Shown one piece after another: positions 25,809 through 33,726 of a stretch of DNA of 64,000 bases. The notes under the pieces are model-generated. The model did not search any database. It had not been told where the DNA came from and was given only the letters and a program-made list of their open reading frames with translations. The translations under genes and the position numbers were made by a program. The first letter of the stretch is position 1. Each line of letters opens with the position of its first letter. The DNA comes from Nitrosopumilus sp. Its GTDB lineage: Archaea; Thermoproteota; Nitrososphaeria; Nitrososphaerales; Nitrosopumilaceae. The stretch is taken from assembly GCA_029862745.1 (NCBI GenBank), contig JAOTWS010000007.1, positions 1 through 64,000 on the forward strand. Direction: 5' to 3'.

Positions 25809-26195
25809 TTATCTTGGATTTTTAATTCCTCTGGAGTTTAGAACTTCGTAGATATCTGGTAGTGAAAACACAAAGCCAACGTGTACACAATCTTTTTCAT
25901 CACAGAGCTGACAAAACAATTCACCTTTTTGAATTGTAACTTCTGCAATTCTATTTTTGATATTATCTTTTAAAATAACACGATCATCATCAACTGAAAT
26001 TTTTTCAATTTTTGGAGCATATCTTGCAAATGTTTTATCTTTTTGCATCATCTCCTCTAGCATGTAAGTTACATAACCTGCAAAACTGTTGACCCCCTTC
26101 ATTGTTAGGTCATCTTTACTTTTTTGATAAACTTCGTGGAATTTATCATAGACAGTTTCTGAAACGGTGATTGATTTGAATCCTGCTTTTGGCAA
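25809..26195 (-). CDS. Small protein with a Cys/His cluster resembling a SWIM zinc finger
   Basis: 128 residues. The N-terminus (SITVSETVYDKFHEVYQKSKDD...GYVTYMLEEMM) looks like a ribbon-helix-helix or similar DNA-binding arrangement. The C-terminal part has FCQLCDEKDCVHVGF, a C-x2-C-x4-C-x-H group that could bind zinc. A regulatory role is inferred. It ends 3 bp after the tRNA-Leu gene (opposite strand) and is divergent from the HTH/B12-like gene. Confidence 0.65.
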   Translation of the reverse strand: MPKAGFKSITVSETVYDKFHEVYQKSKDDLTMKGVNSFAGYVTYMLEEMMQKDKTFARYAPKIEKISVDDDRVILKDNIKNRIAEVTIQKGELFCQLCDEKDCVHVGFVFSLPDIYEVLNSRGIKNPR

Positions 26196-26310
26196 TTACT
26201 TTCCCTTACCGTACTTTAAAGTACTCAAGTATATAATGTTTTATGATTAAATAATACTCTTGTGTGCTAATGGAAATTAGTCTTTATACATTACCTTGCC
26301 CTAGAGCACC

Positions 26311-27204
26311 ATGGGTAAAGGCTATTCAACTGAGGAGATTAGAAGAAAACTGATCTCGTCTTTGGATGGTCATAGTGATGGAATGTCTGGTGTTGAAATT
26401 TCAGAGAGAATAGGTGTTAATAGAATCACCATGGCAAAATATCTCAAAGTTTTTGCAGCTGAAGGATTACTGCGACAAAAAAATATTGGAAATATCACAT
26501 TGTGGTTTTTAGAATCAGGACAGGAATCCTTCAATTTCCCTGATGATTACTTCAAAGTAGTATCTAGATATATTGAATGTTTGGTAAAAGGTACTGAAGA
26601 TCAAGTTTATTCTTTAATACGTAATTGTCTCTACTCTGGGGGAGCGATAAATCGTTTGATATTGGAAGTAATTTTACCTTCTATCGATCATGTTAAAAAT
26701 TTGTTTGATGAGGGTAAAATTGGAACTGCAGAACAAAATTTACTTGAAACCACTATCTCCAAATCCCTTCAAATCTTTAATCAGATTCAGATAGTTTCTG
26801 ATCCAAAAAAGAATGTAGTTGTAATTGCAGCTGACATGTACAGTAAATTACATTCTGAAGCAGCATCTGCTGCATATCATTCTGATGGTTGGAAGGTTTC
26901 TCATTTGGGTGATATGTCATCTGCAATTAATGTCTTGTTTGATCTCGATTTTCAAAAACTGATTGGAAAAATATGGAAAAAAAAACCTGGAATACTACTT
27001 GTAGTTATATTTTCACAAACTAGTGAAGGTCTAAACTTTTTTGCAGACTCTATAAATCCTATCAAAAAAAAATCTGGCAAGTATATGAAATTAATCCTTT
27101 GTGGAAAAACATCCAAAAAAGCCAAAATCCTCTCTGATTTATCATCTGAGAAAATTGGAGATGTTTTACAATGGTCTCAAACAGTTTTTCAAAATACAAA
27201 ATAA
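26311..27204 (+). CDS. HTH regulator with B12-binding-like domain lacking the His motif
   Basis: 297 residues. Residues 1-70 form a winged HTH (GVEISERIGVNRITMAKYLKVF). Residues 90-165 resemble the helical cap of methyltransferase B12-binding domains (ILPSIDHVKNLFDEGKIGTAEQNLL). Residues 170-290 have Rossmann-like alternation (VVVIAADMYSKLH...VVIFSQTS). The DxHxxG motif that ligates cobalamin is not seen, so it may bind B12 base-off in another way, a different ligand or none. Target genes are unknown. Confidence 0.75.
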   Translation: MGKGYSTEEIRRKLISSLDGHSDGMSGVEISERIGVNRITMAKYLKVFAAEGLLRQKNIGNITLWFLESGQESFNFPDDYFKVVSRYIECLVKGTEDQVYSLIRNCLYSGGAINRLILEVILPSIDHVKNLFDEGKIGTAEQNLLETTISKSLQIFNQIQIVSDPKKNVVVIAADMYSKLHSEAASAAYHSDGWKVSHLGDMSSAINVLFDLDFQKLIGKIWKKKPGILLVVIFSQTSEGLNFFADSINPIKKKSGKYMKLILCGKTSKKAKILSDLSSEKIGDVLQWSQTVFQNTK

Positions 27205-27211
27205 TAAAAAA

Positions 27212-27286
27212 TGGGCCCGATGTGATTCGAACACATGACCTTTCGATTATCAGTCGAACGCTCCAGCCAAGCTGAGCTACGAGCCC
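27212..27286 (-). tRNA. tRNA-Ile (anticodon GAT)
   Basis: Minus-strand cloverleaf: acceptor GGGCTCG/CGGGCCC, D-arm with GCTC/GAGC, anticodon stem TTCGA/TCGAA with loop CTGATAA, T-arm ATGTGTTCGAATCACAT, discriminator A. No intron. Confidence 0.95.
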
Positions 27287-27319
27287 ACGAACAAATCTCT
27301 AGGCAAGACTCATTTAAGT

Positions 27320-27874
27320 TTAATTTTCTTTCCACTTGATTGAACATCCGATTGATGGCTCAAAATCTTTTTCAATTTTTTCTCCAGACAACAATCTTTC
27401 GATATTTTTAATCATTGTTTTCTCAGTAGCTGAATCATCTGGCTTCATGGCATTATCTATTCTTCCATGAAAAACTAGTTTTTTTTGGCTGTTAAACAAG
27501 AATGGATCTGGAGTGCACATTGCACCATATTTCTTGGCAATTTCTTGAGTTTCATCTACTAGATAATCAAACCCAAATCTTTTCTCTTTTGCTGTCTGTT
27601 TCATTGCATCAAAACTGTCTTCAGGATAGTCAGTAGAATCATTACTGTTTATTCCTATGATATGAATCTCATTTCCAAATTTTTCATATAACTCATTGAA
27701 TGCATCAACTTTTGCCTTGACATATGGGCAATGATTACACATGAAGATAATCAAAATTCCTTTCTTTCCATGATAATCATTTAGAGAGTGTTTTTTGTCA
27801 TCAATTCCTAATAATTCAAAATCTGGCGCAATATCTCCTGTTTTTAATTTGATTTGGGATTCTAAAAGTACCAT
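27320..27874 (-). CDS. Thioredoxin-like (AhpC/TSA-type) redox protein
   Basis: 184 residues. The opening GDIAPDFELLGIDDKKHSLNDY is typical of peroxiredoxin/TlpA-like folds. The motif IIFMCNHCPYVKA holds a CxxC in the thioredoxin position followed by cis-Pro context (CTPDPFLF). No signal peptide, so cytoplasmic. It probably acts as a thiol oxidoreductase; the partner is unknown. Located between tRNA-Ile and tRNA-Ala. Confidence 0.85.
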   Translation of the reverse strand: MVLLESQIKLKTGDIAPDFELLGIDDKKHSLNDYHGKKGILIIFMCNHCPYVKAKVDAFNELYEKFGNEIHIIGINSNDSTDYPEDSFDAMKQTAKEKRFGFDYLVDETQEIAKKYGAMCTPDPFLFNSQKKLVFHGRIDNAMKPDDSATEKTMIKNIERLLSGEKIEKDFEPSIGCSIKWKEN

Positions 27875-27954
27875 GGTATCAAAATCTTGTTTTCAAATAA
27901 AATCCTTGCCAAGAAGACAACAATTAAAATCCACAGATTATTCATTTTTCATGT

Positions 27955-28028
27955 GGGCCGGTAGTATAGCCTGGTAGTATACCCGCCTTGCACGCGGGGG
28001 GTCACGGATTCAAATTCCGTCCGGTCCA
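27955..28028 (+). tRNA. tRNA-Ala (anticodon TGC)
   Basis: Plus-strand cloverleaf: acceptor GGGCCGG/CCGGTCC, D-arm GTATAGCCTGGTAGTATAC, anticodon stem CCCGC/GCGGG with loop CTTGCAC, T-arm ACGGATTCAAATTCCGT, discriminator A. No intron. Confidence 0.94.
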
Positions 28029-28075
28029 CTTCTAATTGTCTCTGATCTACGCTGAATTTCAGATTACTGCATGGG

Positions 28076-28083
28076 TTTAAATA
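28076..28083 (+). promoter_or_regulatory. TATA box of the 33-residue microprotein gene
   Basis: TTTAAATA centred about 26 nt before the ATG at 28106, matching leaderless spacing and supporting the short ORF as a gene. Confidence 0.6.
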
Positions 28084-28105
28084 GGATAAGTTTACGTTTT
28101 TTTTT

Positions 28106-28207
28106 ATGGCAAGTGCAGCAGACGGTTGGCCGGTATTTATTCCACTCATTGTCGGTTTGGCTCCAGGTTTAATCTACTGGATAGCAATTACCGCAAAGAG
28201 AAAATAA
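28106..28207 (+). CDS. 33-residue single-span membrane microprotein
   Basis: The ORF begins MASAADGWPVFIPLIVGLAP and ends in KRK. One hydrophobic helix is flanked by a polar N-terminus and a basic C-terminus (N-out/C-in expected). It has its own well-placed TATA box and is followed by T-rich DNA, so it looks like a complete monocistronic gene. Function is unknown; single-helix proteins of this size often serve as small subunits of membrane complexes. Confidence 0.7.
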   Translation: MASAADGWPVFIPLIVGLAPGLIYWIAITAKRK

Positions 28208-28334
28208 TATTACCTCTATTTTTAATTTCTTTTTATTCTTTGGTAGTGTAAACTAGGTTAAACGTTGTTACCTTTCTTGTTCACTATATCATATGTTACA
28301 TGAAATTAATCTCTAATTTGAAGAAAATTTAGCG

Positions 28335-29408
28335 ATGAAACTTTTTGTATATGCATTTATGATTTTACTTTTGGTTCCTTTTTCACAGGCATTCTCAGCA
28401 GAAAAAACCGATAACCTTCCAACACTGAGTGTTTCTTTGATGAATGAAACTTTTACCTATCGCGATTCTGAAGGCTACACAGTTATAGTTGGATTAGTTG
28501 AAAATAATAATCCTCTAGCTTCTGTGTCCAATGTCAGTCTAAAAGTCAATTTCTTTGATGATTTTGATCCTAATCCTCTGGAAGTAATTAATGGATATAC
28601 CACTCTTGACGTAATTCCACCAAATGGGAAGTCCCCTTATTCTATTCGCTCTCAAACACCTAATCTTGACATCACTCAGGCATCTGTTTCTCTTTTGGGG
28701 TTTGATTCATCTGTAGAAAAACAAAAAGGACTTCATGTAAATCCAAGTGATGTATCTTTGAATACCTCGTTTAGATTTTCAGGAGTTTTACAAAATGGCG
28801 GTGCACCAAGTTCTAACACTAATGTCTATCTTGCTTTCTATGATGCCTTTGAACCCCCAAGAATACTACAAGTATCTACAATTGAACTTGGGTCTATTGA
28901 TTCAAACTCTGAAGTTTCTTTTAATTTTAATGAAAAGATTGATTCAAGAGCAATAGGAATATACCTGTTTGCAGAATCCGACGTTTTCATTTCTGATTTG
29001 GTTGATGTTAAAATCTCTCACCCTCAAATGTCAACTAAACTGGTAACAATTTCTAATGTATCTGTTGAGGATTTGAACGGTGATAAATTATCTGAACTTA
29101 AAGTTGGTTCTATTGTTAATATAAAAAGTCAAACCTTAATTGAATTTGCAGCGGATCAAAAATCTGATGAAACTGCTTATACATATTATATCCAAGTTAA
29201 GAAAACTTCTGATAATCGTAATACTCCTGGAATTATAGAATACATTGGAAAATATGATGGAAGATTCATTGATGATGGATCAGAAATACAAATTATTGAC
29301 TGGATTCCACAACAACAAGGATTATTTTACATCGAGACATTTGTTTGGGATAGAAATAATATTCCAATTGCAGAACCAGGCCCTGTGGTACTAATTATTG
29401 TAAATTAA
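28335..29408 (+). CDS. Secreted beta-rich protein of unknown function
   Basis: 357 residues. Signal peptide at residues 1-22 (LFVYAFMILLLVPFSQAFSA). The rest is Ser/Asn/Asp-rich and beta-strand-like, with repeated Ig/FN3-like patterns (VSNVSLKVNFFDDF, LVTISNVSVEDLNGD). No membrane anchor at the C-terminus. Likely an exported or cell-surface adhesin-like protein. It precedes another secreted protein gene by 50 bp on the same strand. Confidence 0.75.
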   Translation: MKLFVYAFMILLLVPFSQAFSAEKTDNLPTLSVSLMNETFTYRDSEGYTVIVGLVENNNPLASVSNVSLKVNFFDDFDPNPLEVINGYTTLDVIPPNGKSPYSIRSQTPNLDITQASVSLLGFDSSVEKQKGLHVNPSDVSLNTSFRFSGVLQNGGAPSSNTNVYLAFYDAFEPPRILQVSTIELGSIDSNSEVSFNFNEKIDSRAIGIYLFAESDVFISDLVDVKISHPQMSTKLVTISNVSVEDLNGDKLSELKVGSIVNIKSQTLIEFAADQKSDETAYTYYIQVKKTSDNRNTPGIIEYIGKYDGRFIDDGSEIQIIDWIPQQQGLFYIETFVWDRNNIPIAEPGPVVLIIVN

Positions 29409-29458
29409 TCTCTAATTTCATTATTTACTAACCCTTTAAATTATGAAAGAAATGCCTA

Positions 29459-30175
29459 ATGTTAATAATGAGGTCTAACAAAATTTTTGTTTTTATTGTA
29501 ATGTTGATATTTATCACTGCCTCTTCAGAACATCTAGTTTTGGGTTATGGCGGACCTCCTGAACAAACCAGTGCTAATAATTACACTACAAAGATAAACA
29601 CCAATCAGGAGTCTTACGATCTTGGTGAATCTGTTATATTTTCTGGAAATGTCAATAAATACGATGAAGATAGAAGTCTGAGAATTTCAATTTTTGATTC
29701 TAACAAAAACCTAATTGTAACTCAAAAAACTCTTGTTGATACTGATGGTACATTTTCCCATAGTTTAGTCCTTGATGAATATTTTCTTTATGGAAAATAT
29801 ACAGTTAAAGCTCAATATGGTAATTCAAAGGCAACTGTTGAAAGTATTTCTTTCTTGATAAATTCTAATGACATATCATCTATAGAAGAAGCATCTAATC
29901 AAAAAATTCCTAATTGGATTAAGAGTAATGCCGGTTGGTGGGCAAATGGTCAAATTGATGACAATTCATTTGTAGAAGGAATTCAATTCTTGATCAAAGA
30001 AGGATTAATGAAAATACCTGTTACTAAACAAGGTACGATTTCTCAAGACAATGATATCCCTAATTGGATTAAGAGTAATGCCGGTTGGTGGGCAAATGGT
30101 CAAATTGATGACAATTCATTTGTAGAAGGAATTCAATTCTTGATCAAAGAAGGATTAATGAAAATATCAAATTAA
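29459..30175 (+). CDS. Secreted protein with MG2-like domain and two NAGWW repeats
   Basis: 238 residues (a second ATG at 29468 is closer to leaderless spacing from TTTAAATTA). Signal peptide at residues 5-28. Residues 40-130 form a beta-sandwich (TNQESYDLGESVIFSG). Two C-terminal repeats of about 36 residues are nearly identical: IPNWIKSNAGWWANGQIDD, then a helix FVEGIQFLIKEGLMKI. The DNA repeats are 29909-30016 and 30059-30166. The same repeat type is found at 44248-44934. Its role is unknown, probably surface-linked. Confidence 0.78.
   Translation: MLIMRSNKIFVFIVMLIFITASSEHLVLGYGGPPEQTSANNYTTKINTNQESYDLGESVIFSGNVNKYDEDRSLRISIFDSNKNLIVTQKTLVDTDGTFSHSLVLDEYFLYGKYTVKAQYGNSKATVESISFLINSNDISSIEEASNQKIPNWIKSNAGWWANGQIDDNSFVEGIQFLIKEGLMKIPVTKQGTISQDNDIPNWIKSNAGWWANGQIDDNSFVEGIQFLIKEGLMKISN
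29909..30166 (+). repeat. 108-bp direct repeat pair (150-bp period) encoding NAGWW modules
   Basis: 29909-30016 and 30059-30166 match along 108 bp and encode the two NAGWW modules, joined by a 42-bp linker. Confidence 0.85.
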
Positions 30176-30251
30176 TCCCATTTTTGATATTATTTTGATT
30201 AAAACGACGAAAAAAAGATAGTAATTTATTTTCAGACTTTGATAAGTTAGT

Positions 30252-30728
30252 ATGTCAAAATTTCTGCTTGTTGCCATGGGTGGTACATTTGATATTATTC
30301 ATAAAGGACATCTAACTTTACTTTCAAATGCATTTGGAATCTCTGACAAAGTGATAATTGGTCTAACTAGTGATGAACTTGCTATAAAAAAGGGAAAACT
30401 TCTTACCAACAAATATGAAAAACGTTGTGAAAATCTGAAAAGACTTATCTTAAAAGAATTTCCAAATGTTTCATTCCAAATTAGTAAATTAGATAATGAT
30501 TTTGGCCCTGCAGTTTTAGAGAAAGAAGTTGAAGCATTAGTAGTAAGTGATGAAACAAGTAATCAAGGAGATATTTTAAATAAATTAAGAGAGGAAAAGA
30601 AACTCCCACCGGTAAAAATAATTATAATTCCTATGTTTTTGGCAAAAGATGGTAGACGTATATCTACAACTAGAATTAAAAATTCAGAAATAGATGCAGA
30701 TGGAAACTTACTATCTGTTGACAAGTAG
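30252..30728 (+). CDS. coaD: Phosphopantetheine adenylyltransferase (archaeal type)
   Basis: 158 residues of the nucleotidyltransferase superfamily: VAMGGTFDIIHKGHLTLL holds the T/HxGH motif, GLTSDELA and the C-terminal RRISTTRIKNSEID matches the ISSTxxR signature. In archaea this family makes dephospho-CoA from 4'-phosphopantetheine and ATP. Length is normal. It follows the NAGWW protein by 76 bp. Confidence 0.88.
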   Translation: MSKFLLVAMGGTFDIIHKGHLTLLSNAFGISDKVIIGLTSDELAIKKGKLLTNKYEKRCENLKRLILKEFPNVSFQISKLDNDFGPAVLEKEVEALVVSDETSNQGDILNKLREEKKLPPVKIIIIPMFLAKDGRRISTTRIKNSEIDADGNLLSVDK

Positions 30729-30780
30729 CTCCTCTAACATTGAGTAATTGGAATAAAACAAAATTTTTGAATTTAGTCAC

Positions 30781-31110
30781 ATGACAATCATCAATAGTAT
30801 GATGAAAAAAATAGATACTGATGTATCTAACCTTAAGCAGGGCCTATATCCTCAAAACCTATCCTTCTGGTATCATAAAATTATCAAAGAAACAATTGAA
30901 ATGGCTCCACCTTGGCTTCACGACAAAATCAAGGTACATCAAGATCCAATTCTTACTATGAAATTTAATTTAGATATTTCAAAACGTGCTGTCAGATATT
31001 TTATGATTGGAGTAGACAATAATTTAGATAACATGCCATATTCCACAAAACTCTATTTTCTTAAAGTACAAGAAATAATGTCAACTGAAATGGACAAATC
31101 CTTAGTTTGA
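30781..31110 (+). CDS. Hypothetical helical protein (109 aa)
   Basis: 109 residues, mostly alpha-helical, with an aromatic and basic centre (NLSFWYHKIIKETIEMAPPWLHDKIKVHQ) and DISKRAVRYFMIGVDN. No signal peptide or known motif. Located 52 bp after coaD. I do not recognise a family. Confidence 0.55.
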   Translation: MTIINSMMKKIDTDVSNLKQGLYPQNLSFWYHKIIKETIEMAPPWLHDKIKVHQDPILTMKFNLDISKRAVRYFMIGVDNNLDNMPYSTKLYFLKVQEIMSTEMDKSLV

Positions 31111-31183
31111 TGCTTTATATGTATTCTAGGCATAAACTTAAGCCGTAAGTATCTATATACAATAGATCTAAAACATACAGCAA

Positions 31184-32143
31184 ATGGAATTATACAAATC
31201 AAAATATTCGGATAAAAAAAAATCTCACAGAAATAATAAACGAAACAATGAATCATTTCGTTCATTTAGATATTCCAGAGATGACAATAGAGGCGAGTCT
31301 ACAACTGTAACATGTGCTGATTGTAGTGCTGAATGCCAAGTTCCATTTGTTCCAAGAACTGATAGACCTGTTTATTGTAGTGATTGTTTCAGAAGAAACA
31401 AATCACATGATTCAGAAAGTGACAGAAGTTCAAGATATTCCAGAGATGACAGAAGTTCAAGATATTCCAGAGATGACAGAAGTTCAAGATATTCCAGAGA
31501 TGACAATAGAGGCGAGTCTACAACTGTAACATGTGCTGATTGTAGTGCTGAATGCCAAGTTCCATTTGTTCCAAGAACTGATAGACCTGTTTATTGTAGT
31601 GATTGTTTCAGAAGAAACAAATCACATGATTCAGAAAGTGACAGAAGTTCAAGATATTCCAGAGATGACAGAAGTTCAAGATATTCCAGAGATGACAGAA
31701 GTTCAAGATATTCCAGAGATGACAGAAGTTCAAGATCATCTTATGGTCAAGAATCTAGTGCAAACAAATCTAGATCCAAAAAATCAAGAAACGATAAATT
31801 TTTAAAAAAACAAGAGCGTTTCTATTCTCATGGTTCAGATAAATTCTATGCAGGAATAAAAGAAAAATTATTTGAAATATTGGGAGGTAAGATTTGTTCA
31901 AGTTGTGGTTTTAAGGACGAAAGAGCGTTGGAAATTGGCTACATATTTGGCGATGATTCATCTGACGGTACTGGACGAGGTAATGCTTCTCTAATGGGAA
32001 AATATATCTCAGAACCTGAACTTGCCAGAAAAGAACTTAAAGTATTGTGTTTAAATTGTAATGAACTAAGAGAAATTATATCAAAACCCGAAGAAAATTA
32101 TTCAAAACCTAAACAGAAAAAGAGTAGATATTTCCCACGTTAA
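31184..32143 (+). CDS. Zinc-finger and RS-repeat protein with C-terminal CxxC pair
   Basis: 319 residues. It holds two identical zinc fingers (Cys 44/47/51/65/68 and 117/120/124/138/141) with the motif CADCSAECQVPF...RPVYCSDCF, related to CxxC fingers in RNA/DNA-binding proteins. Each is followed by three or more copies of the nonapeptide RSSRYSRDD. The C-terminal domain has CSSC and CLNC about 50 residues apart, like an HNH-type zinc site without the catalytic His. Nucleic-acid binding is inferred. A TATATAC about 28 nt upstream supports the start. Confidence 0.75.
   Translation: MELYKSKYSDKKKSHRNNKRNNESFRSFRYSRDDNRGESTTVTCADCSAECQVPFVPRTDRPVYCSDCFRRNKSHDSESDRSSRYSRDDRSSRYSRDDRSSRYSRDDNRGESTTVTCADCSAECQVPFVPRTDRPVYCSDCFRRNKSHDSESDRSSRYSRDDRSSRYSRDDRSSRYSRDDRSSRSSYGQESSANKSRSKKSRNDKFLKKQERFYSHGSDKFYAGIKEKLFEILGGKICSSCGFKDERALEIGYIFGDDSSDGTGRGNASLMGKYISEPELARKELKVLCLNCNELREIISKPEENYSKPKQKKSRYFPR
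31268..31705 (+). repeat. 219-bp in-frame tandem duplication plus 27-bp RS repeats
   Basis: 31268-31486 recurs at 31487-31705 (period 219). Nested 27-bp units encoding RSSRYSRDD occur three times in the first copy and three to four times in the second. Confidence 0.85.
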
Positions 32144-32205
32144 CCTCTAAAATCATCTTTAAGAATTTATTAACACTTTAATTATAATTATTTTGAAATT
32201 AAATT

Positions 32206-32289
32206 ATGAATGGTGACTTTAAGGCATTAGGAATTTCTTTGATTGTCATAGTTGGAGTTATAACTCTATATACTGTGTTTGGTCAGTAG
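32206..32289 (+). CDS. 27-residue single-span membrane microprotein
   Basis: The ORF begins MNGDFKALGISLIVIVGVIT, with one hydrophobic helix and a short polar N-terminus. TTTAATTATA is centred 25 nt before the ATG, as for a leaderless gene. It converges with a minus-strand ORF ending 2 bp away. No family is recognised. Confidence 0.55.
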   Translation: MNGDFKALGISLIVIVGVITLYTVFGQ

Positions 32290-32290
32290 A

Positions 32291-32572
32291 TTACCCCTTA
32301 ACAATTTCTACAATATTTTCAAGAATATTGGTTGAAACTAGCTGATGCTCTTTATCAATGACTGACTGAATAAAGTCAGCAAATTTCTCTACATCAACTT
32401 CATCTTTTAATAATATACTATGAGCTGATTTATCTTTCAATGAAATAATTAATTCATTTTTCACAGCATTTAGAATACCTGTGATGAAAGTTTCATTACC
32501 ATCCTTGATGAAAATCAATGTGGCTAACTTTGTAGCTTCGTACTTATCGTCACATATGATGCGTATTTTCAT
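32291..32572 (-). CDS. Hypothetical protein (93 aa) coupled to trpS
   Basis: 93 residues, alpha/beta, opening MKIRIICDDKYEATKLATLIFI. Its ATG overlaps the trpS stop by 4 bp (ATGA-type overlap), so it is translated from the same message. It resembles small accessory or KEOPS/Cgi121-like alpha-beta proteins in shape only. Function is not known. Confidence 0.65.
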   Translation of the reverse strand: MKIRIICDDKYEATKLATLIFIKDGNETFITGILNAVKNELIISLKDKSAHSILLKDEVDVEKFADFIQSVIDKEHQLVSTNILENIVEIVKG

Positions 32573-33681
32573 TTATTTTCAAAAAGGAATTCATCTATCT
32601 TATTCTTTGCTTCTTCTCTTTTTTTCTGATGAATTGCAAGAAAATTATTAATTTTTTCAATTAGAATTGCTTTTAATTCCCCTGAAAGCAATTTCCCGGA
32701 CTTATAATTCTCGTAAACTGATTTTAATTTATTGTCATCTGGTTCAAAAAATATTCTTAGGTATTGATATGACACATCAACATCTGGATTACCTCCAAAC
32801 TTTCTATGTTGTTGAACATCTAACTGCCCTCCTGAAAATGCATATTTGTTAATTTTATTTTTCACAATATTTGGTGTATCAGTTGTGTAAACTGTACCTT
32901 TTTCATCAGAAGCTGACATTTTTCCACCTGGACCTTCTAAACCTGGAATCATTATATTGTGAATTAGAGCTGGTTTTGTTTTTCCTATTTTTGGTGCTAT
33001 GTCTCTTGTTAACCTAAAGTGAGGATCTTGATCAACTCCTAATGGAATTAAAACTGGTTTATCTTCAATAAAACACGGTGCAGATTGTAAAGATGTGTAA
33101 AAAATCATACCAATATTTGTTTCATTTGTAAATCCAAATGTAGCTTTTGTATTGGAAAAATTAATTTTTTTTGCTACTTTTGCTGCAATTGGATAGAGAG
33201 TTTGAATATTTTTTGTATTGATAATAATTTTTGTTTTTTCTGGTTTGAAACCTAAAGCGATAAAATCTAATGCATTTTCATACGCAAATCTTCCTGTTTC
33301 TTCCAAAGTCAAGTCAGGTTTTGAATAAAACTTTTCATCGTCGGTAAGCTGAAAATACATATTCACATCAAATTTTTCCTGTAACCATTTTGCAAACATC
33401 CATGGTACTAAGTGCCCAATGTGAGTATGACCTGATGGTCCTCTACCTGTATATAGAAAAAATTTGTTACCTTTTTCATACTCATCAAGAATTCTGTTGA
33501 ACTCTCTATGTGAAAAGAAAATCCCTCTTCTGAGCATATAGTGATCATCTCCAGTAATTCTTTTGATTCTATCCAATAATTCTGAAGATATCTTCTCAGT
33601 ACCGAATTGCTTGATTAATTTATCATAATCTATGTCTCCTTCCACATGCCAAGGAGTTACAATAAAGTCATCAACTGACAT
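32569..33681 (-). CDS. trpS: Tryptophanyl-tRNA synthetase
   Basis: 370 residues, class I. The HIGH motif lies in GPSGHTHIGHLVPW and the KMSKS motif as KMSAS in GGKMSASDEKGT. The archaeal/eukaryotic-type insert and N-terminal DFIVTPWHVEGDIDYDKL are present. Charges tRNA-Trp, whose gene lies at 41412-41565. Divergent from pheS, with about 45 bp between the starts. Confidence 0.95.
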   Translation of the reverse strand: MSVDDFIVTPWHVEGDIDYDKLIKQFGTEKISSELLDRIKRITGDDHYMLRRGIFFSHREFNRILDEYEKGNKFFLYTGRGPSGHTHIGHLVPWMFAKWLQEKFDVNMYFQLTDDEKFYSKPDLTLEETGRFAYENALDFIALGFKPEKTKIIINTKNIQTLYPIAAKVAKKINFSNTKATFGFTNETNIGMIFYTSLQSAPCFIEDKPVLIPLGVDQDPHFRLTRDIAPKIGKTKPALIHNIMIPGLEGPGGKMSASDEKGTVYTTDTPNIVKNKINKYAFSGGQLDVQQHRKFGGNPDVDVSYQYLRIFFEPDDNKLKSVYENYKSGKLLSGELKAILIEKINNFLAIHQKKREEAKNKIDEFLFENK

Positions 33682-33700
33682 TCCTCTTGACTTAGGTTAA

Positions 33701-33711
33701 GGTTTAAAAAG
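33701..33711 (+). promoter_or_regulatory. TATA box of pheS
   Basis: GGTTTAAAAAG centred about 22-25 nt before the TTG codons at 33727/33733, consistent with a leaderless TTG start. Confidence 0.45.
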
Positions 33712-33726
33712 TCTTTTTCGAATTCT

